This document shows, piece after piece, positions 16,840 to 23,694 of a stretch of DNA of 47,444 nt. Source of the DNA: Nitrospirota bacterium. GTDB taxonomy: Bacteria; Nitrospirota; Thermodesulfovibrionia; Thermodesulfovibrionales; JdFR-88. The stretch lies in contig JAKAHV010000022.1 in NCBI GenBank assembly GCA_021825295.1, forward strand, positions 1 to 47,444, given 5' to 3'. The position numbers and the translations under genes are program-made. The notes below the pieces were generated by a model. It did not search any database, was not told the DNA's origin, and saw only the letters and a program-made list of their open reading frames with translations. Position 1 is the first letter of the stretch. Each line of letters begins with the position of its first letter.

Positions 16840-17358
16840 ATGAAAACAAGATTTGCCATCGTAACAGCGCTTGTCTTCGCGCTTGCGCTTTTCCTGGGCG
16901 CGATGACGGGCCTGGCCCAGGATGAAAGCTCGGGCCAGCCGGACCAGGGGATGGAGAACACCCCGGGCGGCGGCGGGACTTCCAACACCCCGAAACCCTA
17001 TGAGCATCAGCAGGTCCGCGGCGCCTCCCACTTCCTCCTGGCCGAGGGAGACAATGGCGGCGGAATGGAAAACACCCCCGGCGGCGGGACTTCCAACACC
17101 CCCGGCTCTTATGAACACAGCACAGGCAGCATCATCAATCAGCAGGTCCGCGTTGCCCAGATGGAAGGCGGCGGGATGGAAAACGCCCCGGGCGCAACTG
17201 CGCCCACGCTGACCGACGACAAGACCGGTGAATTTACGGCCGCTTCCAAGGCAGATGCGCAGAAGATGTGCGATCAGGTGGCCGCTCAAAACGGCAAGAG
17301 CTCTTGCACGGCGGAAGCGGGCACCGGCACGAACATGTGGTACTGCGATTGCAAATAA
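16840..17358 (+). CDS. Secreted repeat protein with Cys-rich C-terminus
   Basis: 172 residues. Signal peptide MKTRFAIVTALVFALALFLGAMTGLAQ, then a low-complexity region with imperfect repeats GMENTPGGGGTSNTP, GMENTPGGGTSNTP and GMENAPGA. The C-terminal block (MCDQVAAQNGKSSCTAEAGTG...WYCDCK) carries four Cys. The start at 16840 is preceded by AAAGGAG; the longer frame from 16795 lacks a signal peptide at its N-terminus. The Cys block resembles that of the next gene, so the two are probably paralogous in that domain. The family is not recognised. An exported, disulfide-bonded surface or periplasmic protein is inferred. Confidence 0.8.
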   Translation: MKTRFAIVTALVFALALFLGAMTGLAQDESSGQPDQGMENTPGGGGTSNTPKPYEHQQVRGASHFLLAEGDNGGGMENTPGGGTSNTPGSYEHSTGSIINQQVRVAQMEGGGMENAPGATAPTLTDDKTGEFTAASKADAQKMCDQVAAQNGKSSCTAEAGTGTNMWYCDCK

Positions 17359-17375
17359 AAGGACGAAAGCTCTTG

Positions 17376-17403
17376 GCGCGGGCCCTTACGGGTCCGCGCT
17401 TTA
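17376..17403 (+). terminator. Hairpin between the two secreted-protein genes
   Basis: GCGCGGGCCC (17376-17385) pairs with GGGTCCGCGC (17390-17399) around TTAC, followed by only TTT and A-rich sequence. It is a weak terminator or an mRNA-stabilising hairpin between two genes that may share a transcript. Confidence 0.55.
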
Positions 17404-17450
17404 AAAACGGCTGCGTATAAATTCCAAAGGGAAAAGGAGGCAGAACGAAA

Positions 17451-17762
17451 ATGAAGAGGATGGGGATTTTTCTTCTGGCACTTGTTTTTGCATTAGGTTT
17501 CGCGGCGGCGGTTTACGCGCAAAATGGCGGCTCCGAACCCGAGGCGGGCAAGATCTGCAAGCCGGGCTCCGTTCCTATTCTTTCAGGCACGCAAACTCAG
17601 CTCTTTGAGACTGAAGACCCCACATCGCATTTCGATGCGCAGTGCACCTGCAACCAGGTGGCCGAGAGCTATCATCAGTACAGTTGCTACGCCGTGCCGA
17701 GCTCGCAGTCCACGAGGAACGTGCCAAAGCTCTGGTACTGCCTGTGCAAGGAAAAAAAGTAG
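17451..17762 (+). CDS. Small secreted Cys-rich protein
   Basis: 103 residues with signal peptide MKRMGIFLLALVFALGFAAAVYAQ. The mature part has six Cys (KICKPG, FDAQCTCNQVAESYHQYSCYAV, WYCLCKEKK). The ending WYCLCK mirrors WYCDCK in the preceding gene, and CNQVAESYHQYSC mirrors CDQVAAQNGKSSC. The pair therefore shares a short Cys domain. Ribosome-binding site AAAAGGAGG. Function is unknown; an extracytoplasmic disulfide-bonded protein is inferred. Confidence 0.78.
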   Translation: MKRMGIFLLALVFALGFAAAVYAQNGGSEPEAGKICKPGSVPILSGTQTQLFETEDPTSHFDAQCTCNQVAESYHQYSCYAVPSSQSTRNVPKLWYCLCKEKK

Positions 17763-17815
17763 CCACCCTTCTTTTCCTGCTTGCCCCGTTTTTTTTAGAT
17801 GGCAATAAAAGCCGG

Positions 17816-17901
17816 AAAAGGACCGGACCCTGGAAAGCTTGAAGGCCCCTCCGGACATCATCCGGCGGACCTTCATTTTTTTTGGGGCCCGGTCCTTTTT
17901 T
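17816..17901 (+). terminator. Nested hairpin terminator
   Basis: An outer stem (AAAAGGACCGG with CCGGTCCTTTT) encloses an inner stem (GAAGG...CCTTC with CCGG/CCGG inside), and both are followed by T-runs (17875-17883 and 17895-17901). It follows the second secreted-protein gene. The double design could terminate at either of two points. Confidence 0.75.
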
Positions 17902-17935
17902 CAGCCGCCATGATGTGAGTGGAAGGGGGAGGGGG

Positions 17936-18460
17936 ATGCGCTATTTTATAAGACGAATGCTCCTTGCCGTCCGCCTGGAGACAAAACTTTATGATGAGAT
18001 CAAGGCCGACAGGGATGCCATGGGCCAGGCGATTGCCGTCGTGGCGCTCTCCAGCATTGCGGCCGGAGTGGGGTCGATCCCAAGGGGAGGGCCGGCCGGC
18101 ATAGTGGTTTCGACTGCCTCCGCATTCCTGAGCTGGTTTATCTGGTCATTGCTGGTGTACGTGATAGGGGCCAAAATCCTGCCGGAGCCCCGGACCAGCC
18201 CGGATTTGCCAGCGCTGCTGCGGACCGCGGGCTTCGCGGCCGCCCCGGGCATCATCAGGGCGCTTGGCGTAATCCCCCATATGACAGGTCTTGTCTTTCT
18301 TGTTGCCGCCGTCTGGATGACAGCCGCCATGGTGATAGCCGTCCGGCAGGCGCTTGATTACACGAGCGCATGGCGGGCCGCCGCCGTCTCCATACTCGGA
18401 TGGTTCATACAGGCGCTGATAACGGGCGGCCTCATGTACGCGGCGGGAAAGGGCGGATAA
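17936..18460 (+). CDS. Yip1-domain-like membrane protein
   Basis: 174 residues with about five hydrophobic segments. The soluble N-terminus RRMLLAVRLETKLYDEIKADRDAMGQAIAVVALSSIAAGVG fits the start of bacterial Yip1-family proteins, and LLRTAGFAAAPGIIRALGVIP is the typical middle segment. The start at 17936 has GGAAGGGGGAGGGGG just upstream. Function is unknown; the family is found in envelope contexts. Followed by a hairpin terminator. Confidence 0.7.
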   Translation: MRYFIRRMLLAVRLETKLYDEIKADRDAMGQAIAVVALSSIAAGVGSIPRGGPAGIVVSTASAFLSWFIWSLLVYVIGAKILPEPRTSPDLPALLRTAGFAAAPGIIRALGVIPHMTGLVFLVAAVWMTAAMVIAVRQALDYTSAWRAAAVSILGWFIQALITGGLMYAAGKGG

Positions 18461-18533
18461 AAAACCGGCCCACCGGCCTCCGGCCTTTCTCTCTTGTCCC
18501 TTGCTGTGTGATATTGCTGAAAATCTTATGCTC

Positions 18534-18570
18534 AGGGGATGGCATCTTGCCCGGTGTCATCCCCTGTTTT
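18534..18570 (+). terminator. Hairpin after the Yip1-like gene
   Basis: AGGGGATGGCA (18534-18544) pairs with TGTCATCCCCT (18555-18565, one G-T pair), then GTTTT. Probable terminator separating the membrane-protein gene from the toxin-antitoxin locus. Confidence 0.65.
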
Positions 18571-18599
18571 ATCCTGCCAGGTGCACATTTACTGCACAA

Positions 18600-18629
18600 T
18601 TGACATCTCACAAGGGAATATCTTAAAGT
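18600..18629 (+). promoter_or_regulatory. Candidate promoter of the toxin-antitoxin locus
   Basis: A perfect -35 TTGACA (18600-18605) is followed after 18 bases by TAAAGT (18624-18629). An inverted repeat GTGCA/TGCAC (18581-18597) lies just upstream and an AT-rich ATATATAA/ACATAT stretch just downstream. Either could be the operator for antitoxin autoregulation. Confidence 0.5.
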
Positions 18630-18659
18630 ATATATAAAAGTACATATGTGAGGTGGAAA

Positions 18660-18938
18660 ATGAAATTCGCAAACATCAAAGAGCTTCAGAGAGATGCTTC
18701 CTCTCTTGTGAGCCTTGCCGAAAAGGGGGAGGACGTCATAATCACGAAGCGTGGCAAGCCGGTAGCGGTGATCTATCCATTGGACGAGGACGCTTTTGAG
18801 GATTACATGATAGAGCATAGCCCCTCGATAAGGAAGAAGATTGAGGAAGGTTTAAAGGAGTTGAAGGAGGGAGGCAGAACCATCCCCATCGATGAAATGC
18901 TGGCCAGGCGGGGCCTGAAGCGTGCCAGGAAAGCATAA
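18660..18938 (+). CDS. Phd/YefM-family antitoxin
   Basis: 92 residues. The N-terminus MKFANIKELQRDASSLVSLAEKGEDVIITKRGKPVAVIYPL is the classic Phd/YefM DNA-binding fold. The C-terminal part is charged and probably flexible for toxin binding. Start at 18660 with GAGGTGG upstream. The toxin gene overlaps its 3' end. It would neutralise the toxin and repress the operon. Confidence 0.9.
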   Translation: MKFANIKELQRDASSLVSLAEKGEDVIITKRGKPVAVIYPLDEDAFEDYMIEHSPSIRKKIEEGLKELKEGGRTIPIDEMLARRGLKRARKA

Positions 18939-19191
18939 AGTTCATTTCCTAAACAAGGCGGCCAGGGATGCCGACGGCCTTTCCACCAATGAATATGAGC
19001 GGATTATGGAGGGTTGCCCGGGGCTGGAAAGCGATCCTTCTCCTGACGGCAAGCACGTAAAGAAGCTGCGGGGATATAAAGACCTTTACAGGTTGAGAAT
19101 TGGCGCTTATAGGGTTGTCTTTCAGTGGAAAGGCGAGTATGTGATCGTCATCCGGATTTTGACGAAACAGGATTTCATCAAAAAATTTTAG
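18922..19191 (+). CDS. RelE/ParE-superfamily toxin
   Basis: 89 residues from a GTG start inside the antitoxin's last codons (17-base overlap). HVKKLRGYKDLYRLRIGAYRVVFQWKGEYVIVIRILTKQDFIKKF is the characteristic RelE/ParE core: K-L-x-G, Y-R-x-R-x-G-x-Y-R. It may be an mRNA interferase (RelE) or gyrase poison (ParE). Absence of a clear RelE catalytic set leaves this open. Confidence 0.88.
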   Translation: MPGKHKVHFLNKAARDADGLSTNEYERIMEGCPGLESDPSPDGKHVKKLRGYKDLYRLRIGAYRVVFQWKGEYVIVIRILTKQDFIKKF

Positions 19192-19200
19192 GGGAGGCCA

Positions 19201-19515
19201 ATGAAAGGTAAATATGTAAGGGGCATGACCCTTGAGGAAGATATCTCGGCGCGGATGAAAAACCCCGAGTTCAAAAAGGCATGGGACGCCCTCGACGCCG
19301 AGTTCGAGCTGCTGGAGAGCATGATAAAGGCTCGGGAGAGGGCCGGGATTTCTCAGGAAGAGCTTGCCCGGAGGATCGGGACAAAGCAGCCGGCGCTTTC
19401 AAGGCTTGAAAGGGGAGGGTTCGCAAAGGCCACCGTCGAGACGCTGAAAAAGATCGCCGACGCTCTCGATATGCGTCTGGTCGTAAAACTCCAGAGAAAG
19501 CAGCACCGAGCTTAA
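19201..19515 (+). CDS. XRE-family HTH protein, HigA-like third member of the TA locus
   Basis: 104 residues. The helix-turn-helix ISQEELARRIGTKQPALSRLERG lies at about residues 49-71, followed by KATVETLKKIADALDMRLVVKL, the usual ending of HigA-like antitoxins. It begins 9 bases after the toxin stop. A RelE-type toxin followed by an XRE antitoxin is normally complete by itself. Here a Phd-type antitoxin also precedes, so the locus has two potential antitoxins. The left att site of the island begins 17 bases after its stop. Confidence 0.85.
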   Translation: MKGKYVRGMTLEEDISARMKNPEFKKAWDALDAEFELLESMIKARERAGISQEELARRIGTKQPALSRLERGGFAKATVETLKKIADALDMRLVVKLQRKQHRA

Positions 19516-19532
19516 TTGCGGCCGGGAAGTTG

Positions 19533-19577
19533 AAACGCGCCCAGAGGGATTCGAACCCCCGACCTGCGGATTCGTAG
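19533..19577. repeat. Left att site (tRNA-Arg 3' fragment)
   Basis: 45 bases identical to 36023-36067, covering the tRNA-Arg 3' end through the anticodon loop. The similarity ends at both edges, with AAATTTAAAC beginning element sequence on the right. It cannot be a functional tRNA because the 5' half is absent. Confidence 0.92.
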
Positions 19578-19696
19578 AAATTTAAACGGGACTAAGCAAG
19601 TGCTTGAAAATACCGGAAAAAGCTTAAAAATAAGGGAGTTAGGTTTTTCGGATATTTCGATAGAACGCTATGTTTTTAGATGATTTTGGCTGCGGT

Positions 19697-19715
19697 TTAT
19701 CACGATTTTATCACG
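19697..19715. repeat. Left copy of a 19-bp repeat near the island end
   Basis: TTATCACGATTTTATCACG occurs here and identically at 35956-35974. Each copy holds two TTATCACG units 11 bases apart. The positions, about 120 bases inside the left att and 50 bases inside the right att, suit arm-type integrase binding sites. Confidence 0.6.
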
Positions 19716-22095
19716 CTTCGGATTGGTCGGCTTCCCCCATTTCCAAAATCGAATATCCAATTGCTTTATAACCTGTAAGCCTCTTCTTGTACATGCGCAT
19801 GAGCATGGGCATATTATCATCCACATAATCATAAATCTGGACCACTTTTTTGTTGTCATGAAGCCGGTGAAGACGGCCGGCATACTGCTGAAGTGTTCCG
19901 CGCCATGAAATCGGCATGGCCAAAAAGAGGGTATCTAACCGGGCATCGTCAAATCCCTCCCCAATGTACCTCCCTGTTGCAATAAGCACCCTCTCTTCTT
20001 CGTCCGAGATGGCGGCCATCTGCTCGGCCAACGCCTTCCGCTGCTTTTTCCCAGTGCCGCCTTTAAGCACGATTACATTCTTGGCAAAACCTTTTAGCCT
20101 TTCGGCGAACTCGTCGACGTGTTCCGTCCTCTCGGTAAGGAGAAGCGGTGAGCAACCATCTTCCAGGGCGCTTAACAGATCATCAAATATGAGGTCGTTT
20201 CTTTGTTTATCCCTCATCATAGCCGCATAGATCGGCTGTATACCATCCACTTCCCCTTCAGGCGCCCGGAAGCTTGTATGCCGCGGAATAACCACATGCT
20301 CAAACGGCCTCTCACGGGCCTGTTTTCTTGCATCCACGCGGAAATGGACCGGTCCACATTGCATTATGATTATTGGATGATGGCCGTCTTTCCTGACAGG
20401 CGTGGCCGTCAGCCCTATGACATATTTCGCCTTTACCTGCTTCAGCACCTGTTCGAAGCTGAAAGCGGAAACGTGATGGCACTCGTCAACTATGACCTGG
20501 CCGTATTCGGCCACAATGTCTTTAATTATTCCCTTATGGCTAAGGCTTTGAATCATGCCCACATCAATAAGGCCGGTCCTCTTATCCTTTCCGCCTCCTA
20601 TCCTGCCGATAGAATCCGTGTTTAAGAACGTTTTCAGCCGTTCATACCATTGGTCCATAAGAAGCCTTCTATGAACGAGGACGAGCGTGTTTATCTTCCG
20701 CTTCGCAATAATATAGGCTGCCATTGTGGTCTTGCCGAAGGCAGTGGGCGCGCTAAGTACGCCGATATCGTGCTTTAAAAGCTCATAGACGGCCTCTTTT
20801 TGCATGGGTCGAAGCTCGCCATTGAAAGCCGCCTCAATCGGCGTTCCCGGAAACCGCTCATCCCTGATATCGGCCCTGATGCCGTGGACCTTCAGAAGCT
20901 CAAGAGCCTCGTCTATGCATCCACGAGGGAGCCCAATATACTTATCGAAGTCTTCGGCGCACGATATTATCCTCGGCTTGCCGTAAGTCGATAAGCGCAT
21001 GGCCTGAGTTTTATAAAATTCCGGGTTCTGAAAGGCCGCTATACGGATAAGTTCATTGACCATAGCAGGGGGCAGGCCCTTTTTCTCGACATAGACCATA
21101 TTCCCTGTAACAAGGCCGATTTTTTCGGGGAACGGCCCTTCAACCGTTTTTTCAACCTTTTTGCCTGATGGCGGCAGAGTCCAAGGGTCTTCATTTCCGT
21201 CTTCGGTCAGGCTCATTCGGACTCCTATGATTTTTCCGTTACGCTGGGCTTCGTATACGATTGCTTCAACCTCTTCCTTCTGCATTTTCTTTATGCCCGA
21301 AAGAAAGGCCCATTGGTCTGGATATGGATTAAAGTCCTTATCGAGGAAAATAGAGTTTCCTTTGTCTCTCGGCATTTTCTGTAGCGGAAGAGCAATTAGG
21401 CTTCCGAATCCCCTTTTTGGCATTGTGTCTTGGCTCGGGAAGAACCTGTCGTAAGAATCAAGGCCCACCTGGGGATGTCTTTCCATAGTGTATGTAAGGA
21501 TGGCCGAACCAAGTTTCCGGGCCAGGACCGCTTGTATTAGGGAACCGAAAAACATCCAGGCATGGCCCCCATTGCCCGAACGGGACCGCTCAAGCACCGC
21601 TGGAACGCCAATCTCCTCACAGGTCTTTAGAAACGCCGCAGCATCTTCCTTCCATGCAGCCTTGTCAAAATCCACAGCTAAAAACCAGCATGTCTCATCC
21701 GGAAGGAGCGGATAAACGCCAATAGTATGCTTCCCCGTAAGGTGGTTTTGAATTACTTCATCGGTCACGAGGATAAGCTCCCGGTTTTCGCAGTCTGCAC
21801 ACTTTATCCTCGGTTTGATGCAAAGAGGCCGCCTCCATTCGTTAGCACACGCGGGAGAGTAACCGGATTTCGATGTCCTTGTTTCCCATCTCACGGGATA
21901 AACGTCTTCCCGTCCCCGGAAAAGACTTCGAAAAAGCGTAATCTTATCTTTTGTGGATAATTTCTCAACGACAGGGAGTTTAGGCTTTTCTTCTCGGATG
22001 CCCAGGAGAGACCTGAGCTTTCTGTTTTCTTCTTTCAGGCGAGCGCATTCCTCAAGCGCTACTTTTAGTTGTTTTTCGATGTCTTCAGATGCCAT
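19711..22095 (-). CDS. AEP primase - SF2 helicase fusion (AEP-TOTE type)
   Basis: 794 residues. A coiled N-terminus (1-35) precedes a putative zinc cluster (Cys83, Cys92, Cys99, Cys102). An archaeo-eukaryotic-primase-like domain follows with LAVDFDK (Asp142, Asp144) and SGNGGHAW (His178). The C-terminal superfamily 2 helicase has APTAFGKTT (449-457), VDECHH (536-541), GLTATP (561-566) and the motif VI-like QYAGRLHR. This combination is known from TOTE-type conflict systems and similar mobile-element proteins. No third nuclease domain is visible in the protein. It probably replicates, repairs or attacks invading DNA. Its 3' end overlaps the left 19-bp repeat. The short region up to the left att has no gene. 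Confidence 0.82.
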   Translation of the reverse strand: MASEDIEKQLKVALEECARLKEENRKLRSLLGIREEKPKLPVVEKLSTKDKITLFRSLFRGREDVYPVRWETRTSKSGYSPACANEWRRPLCIKPRIKCADCENRELILVTDEVIQNHLTGKHTIGVYPLLPDETCWFLAVDFDKAAWKEDAAAFLKTCEEIGVPAVLERSRSGNGGHAWMFFGSLIQAVLARKLGSAILTYTMERHPQVGLDSYDRFFPSQDTMPKRGFGSLIALPLQKMPRDKGNSIFLDKDFNPYPDQWAFLSGIKKMQKEEVEAIVYEAQRNGKIIGVRMSLTEDGNEDPWTLPPSGKKVEKTVEGPFPEKIGLVTGNMVYVEKKGLPPAMVNELIRIAAFQNPEFYKTQAMRLSTYGKPRIISCAEDFDKYIGLPRGCIDEALELLKVHGIRADIRDERFPGTPIEAAFNGELRPMQKEAVYELLKHDIGVLSAPTAFGKTTMAAYIIAKRKINTLVLVHRRLLMDQWYERLKTFLNTDSIGRIGGGKDKRTGLIDVGMIQSLSHKGIIKDIVAEYGQVIVDECHHVSAFSFEQVLKQVKAKYVIGLTATPVRKDGHHPIIIMQCGPVHFRVDARKQARERPFEHVVIPRHTSFRAPEGEVDGIQPIYAAMMRDKQRNDLIFDDLLSALEDGCSPLLLTERTEHVDEFAERLKGFAKNVIVLKGGTGKKQRKALAEQMAAISDEEERVLIATGRYIGEGFDDARLDTLFLAMPISWRGTLQQYAGRLHRLHDNKKVVQIYDYVDDNMPMLMRMYKKRLTGYKAIGYSILEMGEADQSEA

Positions 22096-22151
22096 AAGGG
22101 AAGCCGGGTTTGTTGGTTTGTTGAAAACGCCGTTTGTTGCCCGGGAGGGCT

Positions 22152-22161
22152 TGATCGTTTG
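22152..22161. repeat. Left flanking direct repeat of the IS110-type element
   Basis: TGATCGTTTG occurs here and at 23680-23689, just outside the subterminal inverted repeats. It may mark the target core or a short duplication created by insertion. Confidence 0.5.
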
Positions 22162-22243
22162 ATCGTCTGATAATTATTGAGAGCGACCTCCTCTGGATGT
22201 GATAATCGATCGCATTCAGAAATATCACTCAAAGGAGGCCGCG

Positions 22244-23273
22244 ATGACATTTTACTGTGGAATCGATCTGCATGCAAAGAAGTCGCAGTTTTGTATCATC
22301 GATGGGGACGGGAAAAAGATGAAGGAGGGAAATCTCTATAACGAACTTCCACTCATCCTTGAATTCCTCGATCCTTTCGGCAAGGACGTGCGGGTTGCCA
22401 TTGAATGCACTATCAACTGGTACTGGCTCGTTGACGGGCTTAAGGATGCTGGCTACGATGTAAGGCTTGCGCACACGCTGGGCTTATACATGATAACGGG
22501 GGCGAAGGTAAAGACCGACAGAAGGGACGCTTTTAAGCTGGCGAAACTCCTCAGGATGGGTGAACTCCCGGAGGCGTACATCTACCCGAAGGAGAAAAGA
22601 CCTTTAAGGGATCTCTTAAGGAGAAGGACAGGACTTGTTCAGCAGAGGGCTGAATGCTATTCGAGCCTCCGTGTGCAGTTCATGAAATATAACCTCAATA
22701 CCATGAATGGTAACGATTTGAAACATCTCTTGCCTTCCGACATCGGCAGCATGCCGATTCCCCGGGAATTGAATGATTACTGCATAATGACGCTGGAGAG
22801 GATCAGCCTGCTGACCAGGCAGATTGACGAAATCGATTCTCGTTTAAAGGCTATTACGCTGGAGGATCCCAGGTTCAGGCTCCTGTTGACGCTTCCAGGG
22901 GTGAAGTATGTGCTTGGCCTGATGATCTATTACGAGATAGGCGACATCGGGAGATTCAAGGACGCCAGGCAATTCGCATCATACTGCCGTCTGGTGCCGG
23001 GAATTGCCCAGTCCGCTGATAAGGTCAGAAAGGGTAGAGGAAGGAAGCAAGGCAACCATTACCTGAAATTCGCATTTACACAGGCCGCCAACGTTTGCGG
23101 TCAGGTATCCGGCAATCAGAAAGTTCAGGGACAGACATGCAAATAGAAGAAGGAGCAAAGGCAATGCTGCAAACATGGTGGCCAACTGCATTCTGGCCCA
23201 CAAGATAGCTAACGCCACCTTTCATATGCTAAAGGAAGGGGTCCCATTCAACGAGGTAAAGCTTTTTGGCTGA
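22244..23273 (+). pseudogene. IS110-family DEDD transposase, one-base frameshift
   Basis: The first frame runs 22244-23146. Start MTFYCGIDLHAKKSQ has AAAGGAGG upstream. Catalytic acids are in GIDLH, AIECTINWYW and VKTDRRDAFKLAKLL. The second domain has TLPGVKYVLGLMIYYEIGDI and a Ser-containing PGIAQSADKVRKGRGRKQGNHYLK. After Ala-Ala-Asn-Val the frame is lost: reading on in the +1 frame gives AVRYPAIRKFRDRHANRR...NEVKLFG ending at 23273, the expected C-terminus. A single extra T in the run at 23094-23096 explains it. Either the copy is dead or this is a homopolymer sequencing error. Confidence 0.85.
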
Positions 23274-23663
23274 CAGGTGGCGGCAAGACCCGCAAACTAT
23301 CTGGGCATAAAGCCCGCCAGTCTGGTTGGTAGCCGCCACCCGTCATAAAGATATGGAAGGGGTGTTTTGACATTATCTGCCCTGGCCGGCAGCTCCACGA
23401 TAACTGATGCTGCCTCGTGCAGACATCGACGGCATTTGCTGACTGAGGCCGGTCAGGAACCGATAACTTTCTGGTGCCGCAGAGGCAGCTTCACCGCCCC
23501 TGCAAGGGAGCAATCCCACTGAGCCCGTATGGATGTTTGATGCAGATAATATTTCTGCATCGTTTTCAGAAAGACGAGTCAGATGATATGTGTCGAAAAA
23601 CCTCGTATAATTTTATGGTCTTAAAGATAAAAAGACCAACGGCATGCATTTTTCTCTTGACCC
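23274..23663 (+). ncRNA. Candidate bridge (seeker) RNA region of the IS110-type element
   Basis: A non-coding 390-base stretch between the transposase stop and the right inverted repeat. It begins with a long stem: GGTGGCGGC (23276-23284) pairs exactly with GCCGCCACC (23332-23340), enclosing a GGGC-ATAAA-GCCC hairpin, and more GC stems follow. IS1111-group elements are known to encode their guide RNA in the 3' non-coding end. Exact RNA ends and guide loops cannot be set by eye. Confidence 0.55.
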
Positions 23664-23694
23664 GGTCGCTCTCAATGGATGATCGTTTGTTTCC

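Larger units (their letters stand above)
22162..23679 (+). mobile_element. IS110-family (IS1111-like) insertion sequence
   Basis: About 1.5 kb. It contains a DEDD transposase gene, a 420-bp 3' non-coding segment, and 13-bp perfect subterminal inverted repeats: ATTGAGAGCGACC at 22176-22188 and GGTCGCTCTCAAT at 23664-23676. Subterminal inverted repeats are a mark of the IS1111 group. The ends are ambiguous by up to 10 bases because TGATCGTTTG flanks both sides. It landed between the primase-helicase gene and hsdR, 15 bases or less from the hsdR stop, and breaks neither. Confidence 0.82.

Noticed and set aside
19536-19577. Second tRNA-Arg gene
   Set aside because: Only the 3' part from the anticodon loop onwards is present and the 5' half is unrelated sequence. 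It is an att fragment.
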